Positions 8,220 through 17,104 are shown, counted from the stretch's first letter. The stretch is DNA of 52,295 bases from an uncultured Clostridia bacterium (GCA_944388775.1 CALXKC010000004.1:1-52295), one strand, 5' to 3'. The notes: generated from the letters alone by a model not told the origin. Numbers and translations are program-made.

Positions 8220-8395
8220 GCAAAAAAAATAATAAAAATATTTTTTAATCTCGGCTACCTTTCGTGACGTAAAGAACTTCTAAAAATAAAACAATAGGTC
8301 CTCCCGAAAACAGGACCCACCATTGCTTTATTTTAAGAAGTTCTTTTACTACTACAGTCGCATTCGATTTTAAAAAAATATTTTTATTATTTAGT
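8220..8395 (+). repeat. 175-bp nested palindrome after the Lon gene
   Basis: An outer arm of about 22 bp (AATAATAAAAATATTTTTTAA type) encloses a second near-perfect stem (GTAAAGAACTTCT with AGAAGTTCTTTTAC) and an apical 25-nt segment beginning GGTCCTCC and ending CCCACC. The apical segment has the same length and ends as the motif in the hairpins at 16206, 21330 and 25664, so this may be a divergent member of that family. It lies between convergent genes and may also terminate both. Confidence 0.6.
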
Positions 8396-8425
8396 TTTAT
8401 CTGTATTTTTTCTATTTAATATTAT

Positions 8426-8821
8426 TTAAAATATGTTTTGTAAATTGAATTTATATTTATCTTCTATATGTTCAAGTAAGAAAACACTTTGGTCTAATCT
8501 ACTCATAACCTCTCCATATTCTCCACCTTCTATTTCTCCTTCTAATCCTGTTAAATTTGTTTCGACTTTTTCTAATTCGTCATGTTCAATATAAAAAGCT
8601 AATTTTTCATGTCTTTTTTCCCATTCTTCTTTTAAATTATCAATTTCACTCTTAAGGTTACTTATATCTATGTTCTCTTCATTTTCAGAAATTTCTGTTC
8701 TTATGTTGTTAAGTAAATTAACCATTTCGTCTACAGATTCTTTTGTGTATTTTTGAGTAACACCATTTCCAATAAAAATAGTTGTTACAATAGTTATACA
8801 AATAATTATTTCTTTTAACAT
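8426..8821 (-). CDS. DUF4363 family protein
   Basis: A 131-residue protein with an N-terminal membrane or signal-anchor segment (residues 4-20, EIIICITIVTTIFIGNG) and a helical extracytoplasmic domain rich in Glu/Lys. Length and pattern fit the DUF4363 family, which commonly lies next to DUF421 genes in spore-forming Clostridia. It follows the DUF421 gene by 12 bp on the same strand. Function is not established; the fixed pairing suggests that the two form a membrane complex. Confidence 0.75.
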   Translation of the reverse strand: MLKEIIICITIVTTIFIGNGVTQKYTKESVDEMVNLLNNIRTEISENEENIDISNLKSEIDNLKEEWEKRHEKLAFYIEHDELEKVETNLTGLEGEIEGGEYGEVMSRLDQSVFLLEHIEDKYKFNLQNIF

Positions 8822-8833
8822 ATTTTTAAGCTC

Positions 8834-9508
8834 CTATGCACTTTCTTTTTTTTGGCAAAAAATTTGACCTTTTCCATCAATTGTCACAACCAAGGCTTCT
8901 TCTGGTTTTATACCAAATTTTTCTACTTGTTTTTTTAACCAGTTATAATTTTTCCCAAGTAATTTTAAATTTTTATTCATTACTTTACCATCAATTACTA
9001 AATCATATGGTATTCCTTCATAATCAGGTTGTATATTAAAATCTTCTGGTATAGTTCCCCTTTTTTCTGGTTTTTGAATTACAGTTACATCTCCACTTGT
9101 TTCTAAAATTGCATATTCTACATCTCCTAAATTTACGATATTGTTGCTCCTCAATTTTTCTTGCAGTTCATTAATTGTAAATCTTTCTTTTTTTAGTGCT
9201 TTTGCATCAATTTTTCCTCTATATATTAAAATCCTTGGTTTTCCACAAATTATTTCCCTACCTTTTAAACTTTTTAAATTTATCATTGATATTATTAAAT
9301 GCATTAATAATAATCCTAAAATTGGAATTATTCCATTAAATATAGGTATTCCTGTTTCTGTCATTGGAATTGTTGCTAAGTCTGCTATCATTATTGATAT
9401 TGCAAGTTCAAATGGCTGTAATTGCCCTATTTCTCTTTTTCCCATTAATCTCATTACAATTAAAACTATGATGTATAACACTATTGATCTAAAAAATGTA
9501 ATTAACAT
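8834..9508 (-). CDS. DUF421 (YetF-like) membrane protein
   Basis: A 224-residue protein with three transmembrane helices in the first 80 residues (FFRSIVLYIIVLIVMRLMG with the characteristic MGKREIGQLQPFELAISIMIADLA) followed by a soluble domain with the ELQEKLRSNNIVNLGDVEYAI signature of the YetF/YrbG/DUF421 family. Relatives in Bacillus are spore-associated or forespore-expressed. AGGAG lies 8 bp before the ATG. First gene of a two-gene operon with the DUF4363 gene. Confidence 0.85.
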   Translation of the reverse strand: MLITFFRSIVLYIIVLIVMRLMGKREIGQLQPFELAISIMIADLATIPMTETGIPIFNGIIPILGLLLMHLIISMINLKSLKGREIICGKPRILIYRGKIDAKALKKERFTINELQEKLRSNNIVNLGDVEYAILETSGDVTVIQKPEKRGTIPEDFNIQPDYEGIPYDLVIDGKVMNKNLKLLGKNYNWLKKQVEKFGIKPEEALVVTIDGKGQIFCQKKESA

Positions 9509-9711
9509 TTTAATTCTCCTAACCTGCTTATTATTTTTCTTTTTAATTTAGTAAATAGTTTTCAATTTTTTTAAATTTCTTTTTTATTTTTTACAAATTT
9601 TAACTTTTTTATACGAATTTTTTTGAATAAATATATTTTTTTAGTTAATAATAATTGTAGAACCTTTTAAAAAAGTACATGATGAATTTTTAAACTAAGG
9701 AGGTTAGACTT

Positions 9712-10086
9712 ATGCAAGAAGCACAAGGAAGTCAATCAAAAGGTGGAGCTTCTACTGCTTGGCAGGTTATTGGTAGATTAGTTGCCGCTGCTGTAGTATT
9801 AGCTATTACTGCATTTTTCACACCTGGATTTACCATTAATAGTATTTGGACTTTAATTATAGCTGCTGTTGTTTTAACAGCCATAGATTATTTAATTGTT
9901 AAATTCACTGGACTACATGCTAGTCCATTTGGTAAAGGGTTTGTAGGATTTGCATTAGCAGCTATTACATTATATGTCACTCAATTCTTTGTAGCTGGAT
10001 ATTCAATTTCTTGGATTGCTGCTATTATTGGTGCTTTAATTTATGGTGTAGTTGATTACTTTATTCCTGGAAATCAACAAATGTAG
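9712..10086 (+). CDS. phage-holin-4 / YvlD-like four-helix membrane protein
   Basis: A 124-residue integral membrane protein with a short Gln/Ser-rich N-terminus and four hydrophobic helices (about residues 21-43, 46-63, 72-95, 98-117). The pattern of small residues and the VVDYFIPG end resemble the YvlD/Phage_holin_4_2 family, which is usually chromosomal and not lytic. Start is supported by AAGGAGG 8 bp upstream. Monocistronic with its own terminator. Role unknown. Confidence 0.7.
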   Translation: MQEAQGSQSKGGASTAWQVIGRLVAAAVVLAITAFFTPGFTINSIWTLIIAAVVLTAIDYLIVKFTGLHASPFGKGFVGFALAAITLYVTQFFVAGYSISWIAAIIGALIYGVVDYFIPGNQQM

Positions 10087-10091
10087 TTCAA

Positions 10092-10123
10092 AAAGCTCAC
10101 ACATAATTTGTGTGAGTTTTTTG
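10092..10123 (+). terminator. terminator of the YvlD-like gene
   Basis: CTCACACA (10096-10103) pairs with TGTGTGAG (10109-10116), followed by TTTTTTG, just after the stop codon. Confidence 0.8.
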
Positions 10124-10156
10124 TGACTTCCAATTTAATTAAACTATACTTTATAA

Positions 10157-10192
10157 AAAGAAACCTAGCTAAATAATAAAGTTAGGTTTCTT
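10157..10192 (-). terminator. terminator of the secreted-protein gene
   Basis: AAGAAACCTA(G/A)CT arms around an AT-rich loop; on the minus strand the stem is followed by TTTTTATAA. It lies 63 bp past the stop of the gene at 10255. Confidence 0.65.
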
Positions 10193-10254
10193 CTTATAAA
10201 GTTTTAATGAAAACTTTTACTTATTGATGGAATGCATGTTATTAATTAATAATA

Positions 10255-10668
10255 TTAAAGAGTTGCAATATCCATTCCAAATGCTGCCCAAACACTACCA
10301 TTTACCACCTTCAATGTATGGTAGCCAGCAGTTAGTGACCAAATTGTTACTCCTGTAGAATAGCCATTACTTGTAGCCACTTTTGCCCCATCAATGTAAA
10401 TGGTAACTGGTGCTGCTTGGTCACCTTCTTGTGCTGACGATGTGTAAACAACTTTAACAGCTAATGGTGCATTTGTATGAAATGTTTTTGACATTGAAGC
10501 ATATGGTTTCAGTTCTCCTGATAAATAAGTTACTTGAGTGGTTCTAGTCTCATGACTAGTATTGTCAGCAGCATTAGCTTTAGTCGCTGGAATAACCGTT
10601 CCGATTATACAGCAAAGTAAAGCCAATACAAAGAATTTCCGTCCTATATTGCTTATTGTTTTTTTCAT
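10255..10668 (-). CDS. secreted protein of unknown function, atypical composition
   Basis: A 137-residue protein with a classic signal peptide (KK at residues 2-3, hydrophobic core about 12-27, cleavage after ATKANA). The mature 100 residues look beta-rich (VTIYIDGAKVATSNGYSTG, WSLTAGYHTLKVV), as in small carbohydrate-binding or adhesion domains, but I recognise no family. Its composition is richer in G+C than its neighbours and it uses CGG for Arg10, which long housekeeping genes here avoid. Together with the adjacent insertion sequence this suggests acquisition. AGGAGG precedes the ATG. Confidence 0.75.
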   Translation of the reverse strand: MKKTISNIGRKFFVLALLCCIIGTVIPATKANAADNTSHETRTTQVTYLSGELKPYASMSKTFHTNAPLAVKVVYTSSAQEGDQAAPVTIYIDGAKVATSNGYSTGVTIWSLTAGYHTLKVVNGSVWAAFGMDIATL

Positions 10669-10700
10669 AGTCCATCCTCCTATAAATGCATTCCATCAAT

Positions 10701-10730
10701 ATTATATAGTAGGTTTTCCCACTATGAGTA
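10701..10730 (-). promoter_or_regulatory. promoter -10 overlapping a dyad
   Basis: TATAAT at 10706-10701 abuts the dyad ATAGTAGG-TTTT-CCCACTAT (10706-10725, one mismatch). No consensus -35 is seen, so activation or repression by a factor binding the dyad is plausible. Confidence 0.4.
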
Positions 10731-10765
10731 ATATTATATTCTTATTTTTTTTATTTGTCAATTAT

Positions 10766-10791
10766 TTTTCCAAAAATTAACATTGCCTTTT
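10766..10791. repeat. left copy of a 26-bp direct repeat flanking the insertion sequence
   Basis: TTTTCCAAAAATTAACATTG plus CCTTTT is identical to positions 11956-11981. The two copies touch both ends of the element exactly, as target-site duplications do. Confidence 0.85.
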
Positions 10792-11955
10792 GTTGTTGTG
10801 TCAATGATGTGAAACAAAATTATATAAAAATTTAATCTATATAATTAAATTGCACAATTAACCATACCATATTCTTCTAATTTAGCTCTTTTCTCTTTTG
10901 GTGTTAAATATCCTAATACTGCCATTGGTATATCATTTGACCTCTTAACATATCTTTTCCCTTGTTCTCTTAAATCTTCTAAACTATAGAACTTTAGATA
11001 ACTATAAAATCTTTCGTTATCATTTCTATGACTTCTTTCTACCTTTCCATTATGCTCTGGCGTCCTTGGTTGTATCTTATGATGCTTTATTCCTAACTCC
11101 TTTAACAATTTATCTAATGGATGTTCTTTCTTTATATCTGCTCTATTATATGTGAATTCTACCCCATTATCTGTTTGTATTTCTTTTGGTTTATATCCTA
11201 AATATCTTATTACTCTCTTTACGAAATCTACTGTATTTGTTGGCGTATGCTCTTCATACCAATATAAATATCTCTCCCTTGTTGCTTCATCTATATATGT
11301 ATATTGGTAAAACCTTTTATCTTCTGATAAGTTACTACTCTTACATTCATTTGGTACGTATTTTACGTCCATTTGTCCTTTTTCTCCTACATTCTCTGGT
11401 GTATGATATTTTTTATTATGTTTCTTCTTTGATGTGTTCTTTATATTCATTCCTTTGTAGAATTTTATGTTTAACCTTCTCATTACTCTATATAATGCTG
11501 TTATTGTTCTTGTATATCCTTTTTCTCTTTTTAGTTTTACCCATAACTCACATAATGTTATTCTTGGATTTCTTCTTACATAATTTCTTATCCTTCTTAT
11601 TTCTTTATTTGTATGTGCATTTGGATGTCTTGTTTTTGGTTTATGTGATTTATCTGTTATACTTTCTATTGTTCCATCATATTCTTTATTCCATCTCCAT
11701 AATGAAACCCTTGATATATGGTACTTTCTACACACATAATTTATATCCCCACAATTTCTATACATCTCTACTGCATATTTTCTTGTATTAATATCATGTG
11801 GTAGGTATCTTTTTTTATTTTTTTCTGTTATAATATTATTCATAAGTGATTCAAATCTCCTTTATATAATTTTTGTTTCGCAACTTAATTATATATGATT
11901 TGAATCACTTATTCAATTTTTATTATTTTTGTTTCACATCTATTGTAACACTACA
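10792..11955 (-). mobile_element. IS481-like insertion sequence, 1164 bp
   Basis: The element is bounded by inverted repeats that both begin TGT and share GATGTGAAACAAAA at the same distance from the tip (positions 16-29 inward). It holds a single intact transposase. Perfect 26-bp direct repeats flank it. TGT ends and a single-ORF DDE transposase fit the IS481 family, but that family usually makes shorter duplications. Confidence 0.85.
10845..11843 (-). CDS. IS481-family DDE transposase
   Basis: A 332-residue transposase. Residues 20-60 form a helix-turn-helix (YAVEMYRNCGDINYVCRKYH, then VSLWRW), with a second HTH at about 75-125. The integrase-core catalytic domain has Asp159 (GQMDVKYV), Asp225 (QTDNGVEF) and the glutamate in EHNGKVERSHR (E269 most likely). 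No frameshift or stop is present, so it may be active. It cuts and rejoins DNA at the element ends. The start at 11843 lies inside the right inverted-repeat region. Confidence 0.93.
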   Translation of the reverse strand: MNNIITEKNKKRYLPHDINTRKYAVEMYRNCGDINYVCRKYHISRVSLWRWNKEYDGTIESITDKSHKPKTRHPNAHTNKEIRRIRNYVRRNPRITLCELWVKLKREKGYTRTITALYRVMRRLNIKFYKGMNIKNTSKKKHNKKYHTPENVGEKGQMDVKYVPNECKSSNLSEDKRFYQYTYIDEATRERYLYWYEEHTPTNTVDFVKRVIRYLGYKPKEIQTDNGVEFTYNRADIKKEHPLDKLLKELGIKHHKIQPRTPEHNGKVERSHRNDNERFYSYLKFYSLEDLREQGKRYVKRSNDIPMAVLGYLTPKEKRAKLEEYGMVNCAI

Positions 11956-11981
11956 TTTTCCAAAAATTAACATTGCCTTTT
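11956..11981. repeat. right copy of the 26-bp direct repeat
   Basis: Identical to 10766-10791, immediately outside the right end of the insertion sequence. Confidence 0.85.
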
Positions 11982-12317
11982 TAATATTCTATTTCTTGTA
12001 TTGTATCTTTTTCTTTTTTTATTTACTCCATGTGCCACACAATTGTCGTTACATACTGTATGTAACCACTGTTAATTTCCACTAATTCTTACTCTTGCTT
12101 CATGTGAATCTACTAGTTTAGCTTTTCCTTTTCTTTTTTACTTTTCTTTGCCACTTCTTTTGTTTTATATTTAAAATTACTCCTTTGATTAATACTGTTT
12201 TATTATCTGTTATTTTTTTATAAATTTTAAACATTTATCTATTACTACATATTTCTTATTAACAAACATACTATCAAAAGCTTTTAAATCATTTCTATAA
12301 TGTGATAAATTTTTGAA

Positions 12318-12503
12318 TTATTTTAAAAACATACTTTTAATTTTTTGTCCTACTAATTTCATTTCTGTTTTTTCTCTACAATTATAAATTACTTTTTTAA
12401 ATTCGTCTGCTGAAGAAGATCTACTCGAATTTTAACTGTTTCTATTCAATCTCGATTTCAAATCTACAATTATGCTATCTTTTTGTTTCATCTGTTTTTC
12501 CAC
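12318..12503 (-). pseudogene. remnant of an IS66-family transposase
   Basis: Translation of the minus strand gives LKSRLNRNS, a stop, then NSSRSSSADEFKKVI and REKTEMKLVGQK. This matches the IS66 TnpC pattern of a coiled coil ending LNKNSSNSS, PSSxDxFKK, then NLREKSGKKPGGQKGHKG. The in-frame stop and loss of GHKG show decay. The rest of 11982-12814 is AT-rich with frequent stops in all frames, probably eroded mobile DNA. I see no intact gene there. Confidence 0.6.
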
Positions 12504-12814
12504 GTGCTCTTTTTGTATTCATTGCTATATCCTATTTTTTTATTTCTTTATATTCTTCGATTCTGTTTTTCTTGCTCAATTTATTTAATTACTCGTTCTG
12601 TATCTGCAATTTGTTGAGGTATATTTTTTAGTCTCTAAATCTTTTATTATATGCATCCAAAAAAGTTTATAACATCCATATTTTATTACTATTAAGGACA
12701 CTGTAACATTCTGTGGATAATTAATTTCTATTTTTTCATTTTGTGAATAACTCTTTTTCTCTCTGAATAGTCACTTATTTTCAAAATAAATAATATGTTC
12801 ACTTTTATATATAC

Positions 12815-15481
12815 TTAATTTTCAAACATTTTTATAATTCCTATCAAATTTTCATATTTAATCCTATTTTTAGAAATACTCATAGAGCCAAATACAATTA
12901 TAAATACAAATATTACACATAATGCTATGTTTTTCCAAGAAATATACATACTATACAAATAGTTATTATTTATTTCATATTCAATTTTATATATTAAAAT
13001 AAATATCAGTATACCTAATGTAATTCCAATAAGAAGTGCCTTTATACAATAATAAAAACATTCAAATCTAAGCATTTTATTTAATTGTCTTTTGGTCATT
13101 CCTAACGATTTCAAAATTGCAAAATTTCTTTTTCGTAATTGTATATTAGAATATATAATATTAAATATATTTAATATGCAAGATATCGCAATTAATCCAA
13201 TAAAACTATATAGAAACATTCCCATTATTAATCTTTTATTATTATTTGATTCTATTTGCTTTTGATAGTTTATACCTGATATTTCAGTTCTAGCATATTC
13301 ATTTATATACTCATCAATACCTGTTGGGTTACTAGAATTAATATATAATCTAATATCACTATTATTATCAAATCCATTATTTGTATTAAAAAAATCTCTT
13401 TGCTCAATTGTCATTTCATGGTTGATATTGTTTAAGGTATTTTTATTTACAAATATAGCTACTGGTGAATCATATAAATCAGTAATACTAGAATAATTAA
13501 AATATCCATAAAAGTCATCTTTCACTAATTTTATTTTTAAATCAATATTTTTTATGGCAGAATAATTATAATCAATATCTTTATCTATTACATCATTTAT
13601 TTCTTCATCTTGGAATTGTATGTCTTGATTTCCTAAATTAGTTATTGAAAGTGCTATATTATCTCCTTCTTTAAAATTTGTTACATGAAAATTTGCATAT
13701 TGTGGCAAATTAATATTATTCAATAATATACATTCTCCATCCTCTAATTTTTCAATTCCACAATTATCTAGAAAGTTGTTGTATATTTCATCTTCTATAA
13801 TTGTAAATATAGTACATGTAAGTAACGGTATTTCTGGATTACTTTCGTTATAAAATATATATTGATTACTTCCTTCTGTGTTCCAAAATTCTAATAATTC
13901 TTTATTTATATTCTCTAACTTTACATTTAAATTTAAAGTAGTTATATTTTCTCTCGTGTAATAATTGTTTATTAAATTTCTATCTTTTAAATTTTTAATT
14001 AATTCATCACTATTTTGCAAATTATTTACATATGCCAAGTAATTATAATTTTTATTTTCATTATATGCACGCGCATAAATATTTCCTATATAATTACTAC
14101 AAACTATAAACAAGACTATACAAATTACTAAAGACATTATTATTGATGAACTATTACCTCTACTCCTTTTTATGTATTTATACCCCAAAGATGATTCATA
14201 ACTCAATATTCTAGATAATAATAGTTTTTTATTTGTTTTCTTATTACTCACCTGTATTTCATTTATTTCTTTTATCGCTTCTATCGGTGAAATTTTGCTT
14301 ATTTTTACAACAGGTATAAGTGCTGATATGAAAACAGTTATAAATATAAATAATATGTCAGTTCCTAAATAGTTTAAAGAAAAATACATTTTTATAGGAA
14401 CTGTATTTCCTGCTATAAATATTGACTGGTCTTGTAATATCAAATTTGATACTAAGTTTTCAATTTTATATAATATGATATTTACTATTCCAACGCTAAT
14501 CAAAATAGAAATAGGTACGGCTATCAAAGTTATTATAAACATTTCTTTAAATATAATTTTTCTTATTTGCTTTTTTGTGTAACCTATACTACGTAATGTT
14601 CCAAATTCTTTTTTTCTAGAATTTAATGTTATACTTAATGTTGTAAAAATCAGTATAAATGATGCTATTACAATAATTAATATTAATGTTATTCCTACTA
14701 GGTAGAAAGAATTTTTAAATTCAGAATTAGATACTAAAGAGTAATTTAATAATTCTTCATTATATGAAATATTATCACTTGATATATTTAATGTTTTTGT
14801 TATCTCTTCTGCAGTATCATAAACATTTTGTATATGTGTGTTTGATACATATACATCTACTATGCTTTCATTAGTATTTTCACTTTCGTCCATATATGTT
14901 ATTGCACCATGTATACTTTCAGTAATAGAACTTTTGTCATATTTGCTTGAATTCAATATTCCAACAATAGTATATTCTTTTGAAAATTCTCCACTTTCAA
15001 ATATAAATTTGTCACCTATTTCATATGTTTCTTTAGCAAGATTTATATCTTCACTATCTATATTCATAGTAGATATAGCTATTTCATTTGAATTTTCAGG
15101 TAATCTTCCCGCTTTTATATTAGTTGCTAATAAATTCTGCATGCTATTTTCATCATATGAATATAATTCTACATAAATTGATGTAACACCAGTTGATGGA
15201 ATATTCATTAACCCTATATTATGTGTTTTTGAAATTTCTTTGATTTGATTAAAATTATTTAGTTGTTTGTAATCTTTATATGTAATATTTGATATTTTTG
15301 TATCCCAATTGTCTTTATGTCGTACAGAATTTATTAAATATTGTTGATAGCTAGATAAAAGTAGTAATATTGAAAATATTGCAACATTAACTATTACTAT
15401 CCCTAATAAAATTGATAATGTTCTTTTCTTATTTTTTAGTAAATTTCTACTAATTATTTTATTTAATACTTTAATTTGAAT
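12815..15481 (-). CDS. FtsX/MacB-type ABC transporter permease (non-ATG start)
   Basis: The reading frame stays open to a TAG just above 15481 and encodes 888 residues, but the first ATG is at 15208, in the middle of an extracytoplasmic domain. The 91 upstream codons are clearly coding: QIKVLNKIISRNLLKNKKRT and a first membrane helix (about residues 22-42), as in every FtsX-type permease. The only start available is ATT (15481 or 15475), 3-9 bp after AAAAGGGG. Further helices lie at about 260-400, 446-466 and 770-880. It works with the ATPase 30 bp upstream. Substrate unknown; peptides or lipoproteins are typical for the class. Confidence 0.85.
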   Translation of the reverse strand: MQIKVLNKIISRNLLKNKKRTLSILLGIVIVNVAIFSILLLLSSYQQYLINSVRHKDNWDTKISNITYKDYKQLNNFNQIKEISKTHNIGLMNIPSTGVTSIYVELYSYDENSMQNLLATNIKAGRLPENSNEIAISTMNIDSEDINLAKETYEIGDKFIFESGEFSKEYTIVGILNSSKYDKSSITESIHGAITYMDESENTNESIVDVYVSNTHIQNVYDTAEEITKTLNISSDNISYNEELLNYSLVSNSEFKNSFYLVGITLILIIVIASFILIFTTLSITLNSRKKEFGTLRSIGYTKKQIRKIIFKEMFIITLIAVPISILISVGIVNIILYKIENLVSNLILQDQSIFIAGNTVPIKMYFSLNYLGTDILFIFITVFISALIPVVKISKISPIEAIKEINEIQVSNKKTNKKLLLSRILSYESSLGYKYIKRSRGNSSSIIMSLVICIVLFIVCSNYIGNIYARAYNENKNYNYLAYVNNLQNSDELIKNLKDRNLINNYYTRENITTLNLNVKLENINKELLEFWNTEGSNQYIFYNESNPEIPLLTCTIFTIIEDEIYNNFLDNCGIEKLEDGECILLNNINLPQYANFHVTNFKEGDNIALSITNLGNQDIQFQDEEINDVIDKDIDYNYSAIKNIDLKIKLVKDDFYGYFNYSSITDLYDSPVAIFVNKNTLNNINHEMTIEQRDFFNTNNGFDNNSDIRLYINSSNPTGIDEYINEYARTEISGINYQKQIESNNNKRLIMGMFLYSFIGLIAISCILNIFNIIYSNIQLRKRNFAILKSLGMTKRQLNKMLRFECFYYCIKALLIGITLGILIFILIYKIEYEINNNYLYSMYISWKNIALCVIFVFIIVFGSMSISKNRIKYENLIGIIKMFEN

Positions 15482-15511
15482 CTACCCCTTTTATCATATG
15501 TTTCTATGTAT

Positions 15512-16183
15512 CTATGTTTCAGAAATGATTTTTCCATCTTTTAATTCTATTATTCTATCTGATTGTTTTGCTATTTCTAAATTATGTGTTACTATTACTA
15601 AAGTTTGTTTCAATTTCTTATTTAGGTTTTTTAGAAGATTAATAATGTTTTCAGAATTTTTACTATCTAGATTTCCAGTAGGTTCATCAGCTAATATAAT
15701 TGAAGGAGAATATATTAAACTTCTTCCAATTGCTACTCTTTGTTGTTGTCCTCCTGATAATTGATTTGGCAAAAAGTCTCTTCTGTCCTTTATATCTAAT
15801 ATTTCTAGGATATTATCTAATCTTTTTTTATTAACATTTTTATGGTCTAGCAAAATTGGCAATGTTATATTTTCTTCAACAGTTAATGTCGGAATTAAAT
15901 TGTAGAACTGATATATTATTCCTATTTTACTTCGTCTTATTCCTGCTAATTGATTATCTGTTAAATTTGCCAAATTAATGTTTTCTAACCATACTTGTCC
16001 CGAAGTTGGTTTGTCTATCCCTCCTAAAATATGTAATAATGTTGACTTTCCAGAACCTGATGCACCAATGATTGAAATAAATTCTCCTTGATTTATTGTG
16101 AATGAAATATTATCTAACGCTTTGACTGAATTATTGTTTGAGCCATAAATTTTTGAAATGTTTTCCACTTTTAAAATTTCCAT
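15512..16183 (-). CDS. ABC transporter ATP-binding protein (LolD/MacB type)
   Basis: A 223-residue ATPase with Walker A GASGSGKST (about 38-46), signature LSGGQQQRVAIGRSL, Walker B ILADEPTGNLDS and the switch His in VTHN. It powers the FtsX-type permease encoded directly downstream (30 bp). No two-component system or resistance gene is adjacent, so the usual bacitracin/bacteriocin-export setting is not shown. TAAGGAG precedes the ATG. Confidence 0.92.
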   Translation of the reverse strand: MEILKVENISKIYGSNNNSVKALDNISFTINQGEFISIIGASGSGKSTLLHILGGIDKPTSGQVWLENINLANLTDNQLAGIRRSKIGIIYQFYNLIPTLTVEENITLPILLDHKNVNKKRLDNILEILDIKDRRDFLPNQLSGGQQQRVAIGRSLIYSPSIILADEPTGNLDSKNSENIINLLKNLNKKLKQTLVIVTHNLEIAKQSDRIIELKDGKIISET

Positions 16184-16205
16184 ATATGTTCTCCTTAGTA
16201 TCTAT

Positions 16206-16282
16206 TAAGAAACTATTGATTATAAATGATTGGTGGATATCCTTAAAAAGGAAACCGATTTTTTATAATCAATAGTTTCTTA
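16206..16282 (-). repeat. long hairpin with conserved apical motif (member 1)
   Basis: Perfect 21-bp inverted repeats (16206-16226 and 16262-16282) flank a core that on the minus strand starts GGTTTCC and ends AAGGATATCCACC. It lies 15 bp past the stop of the acyltransferase gene. The same core, with different stems, recurs at 21330 and 25664. Confidence 0.85.
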
Positions 16283-16297
16283 TAAATATTAGTATTT

Positions 16298-16963
16298 TTA
16301 TCTCTTTTCAACTATTTCATTTTGATTTTTATAAATACTTTTCTCTGGTACAACACCTCTAACAGAAGATAAAGGATAAATATTAGTATTTTTTCCAATA
16401 ACTGTTCCTGGATTTAATACACTACCACATCCTACTTCAACTTCATCACCTAACATTGCACCAAATTTTTTCAATCCTGTTTCTATTTTTTCTTTTCCAT
16501 TTTTTACAATAACTAATTTTTTGTCTGACTTTACATTTGAAGTAATTGAGCCTGCCCCCATATGTGATTTGTATCCTAGAATTGAATCTCCTACATAATT
16601 ATAATGTGGTACTTGAACTTTATTAAATAAAATTACATTTTTCAATTCAGTTGAATTTCCAACAACTGCTCCTTCTCCTACAATTGCTTTTCCTCTAATA
16701 AAAGCACAATGTCTTATTTCTGCATTTTCTCCGATAATTGCTGGTCCATGTATGTATGCAGTTGGTGCTACTTTAGCACTTTTAGCAATCCATACATCTT
16801 CTCCCACTTTTTCATATTTTGCTTCATCTAGTTTATTTCCTAATTCTATAATGAAGTCACTTATTTCAGGCAATACTTCCCATGGATAATCATGTTTTTC
16901 TAGTAATTCTTTTGCAATTGTTTCTTCTAAATTATATAAATTTTTTATTTTACATTCTTCCAC
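16298..16963 (-). CDS. left-handed beta-helix (hexapeptide) acyltransferase, GlmU C-terminal-like
   Basis: A 221-residue protein with a helical N-terminus (1-55) and hexapeptide repeats from about 60 to 210 (VWIAKSAKVAPTAYIHGPAIIGENAEIRH, VGNSTELKNV). YNYVGDSILGYKSHMGAG resembles the GlmU acetyltransferase active site (NYxGDxxxG). It probably acetylates glucosamine-1-phosphate or a related sugar phosphate. It lacks the GlmU uridylyltransferase domain. The neighbouring UDPGP-type pyrophosphorylase, 190 bp upstream on the same strand, could supply that step. Confidence 0.8.
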   Translation of the reverse strand: MEECKIKNLYNLEETIAKELLEKHDYPWEVLPEISDFIIELGNKLDEAKYEKVGEDVWIAKSAKVAPTAYIHGPAIIGENAEIRHCAFIRGKAIVGEGAVVGNSTELKNVILFNKVQVPHYNYVGDSILGYKSHMGAGSITSNVKSDKKLVIVKNGKEKIETGLKKFGAMLGDEVEVGCGSVLNPGTVIGKNTNIYPLSSVRGVVPEKSIYKNQNEIVEKR

Positions 16964-16980
16964 TTTTTTTCCTCCTCTTG

Positions 16981-17034
16981 TGGTCAGTCAGGTTCGGACT
17001 GACCATTTTTGGCTACTTTTGGGACGGCACTTTT
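16981..17034. repeat. REP-like palindrome (GGTTCGGACTGACC type)
   Basis: TGGTCAGTC and GACTGACCA form a 9-bp perfect stem around AGGTTCG, followed by TTTTGGGACGGCAC. The same GGTTCGGACTGACC block occurs at the end of uvrC (32797-32820). Confidence 0.65.
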
Positions 17035-17104
17035 TTAATGGTCATCTTTATTCAAAGTTTAAATTCTATTGGATTAGTTATAAATATATCATTTTAATTA
17101 TTTT

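Noticed and set aside
9712-10086. Phage lysis holin
   Set aside because: No endolysin or other phage gene is nearby; YvlD-like chromosomal membrane proteins share the fold.
11186-11791. 201-codon plus-strand frame inside the insertion sequence
   Set aside because: Antisense to the intact transposase; low-complexity Leu/Tyr/Phe composition.
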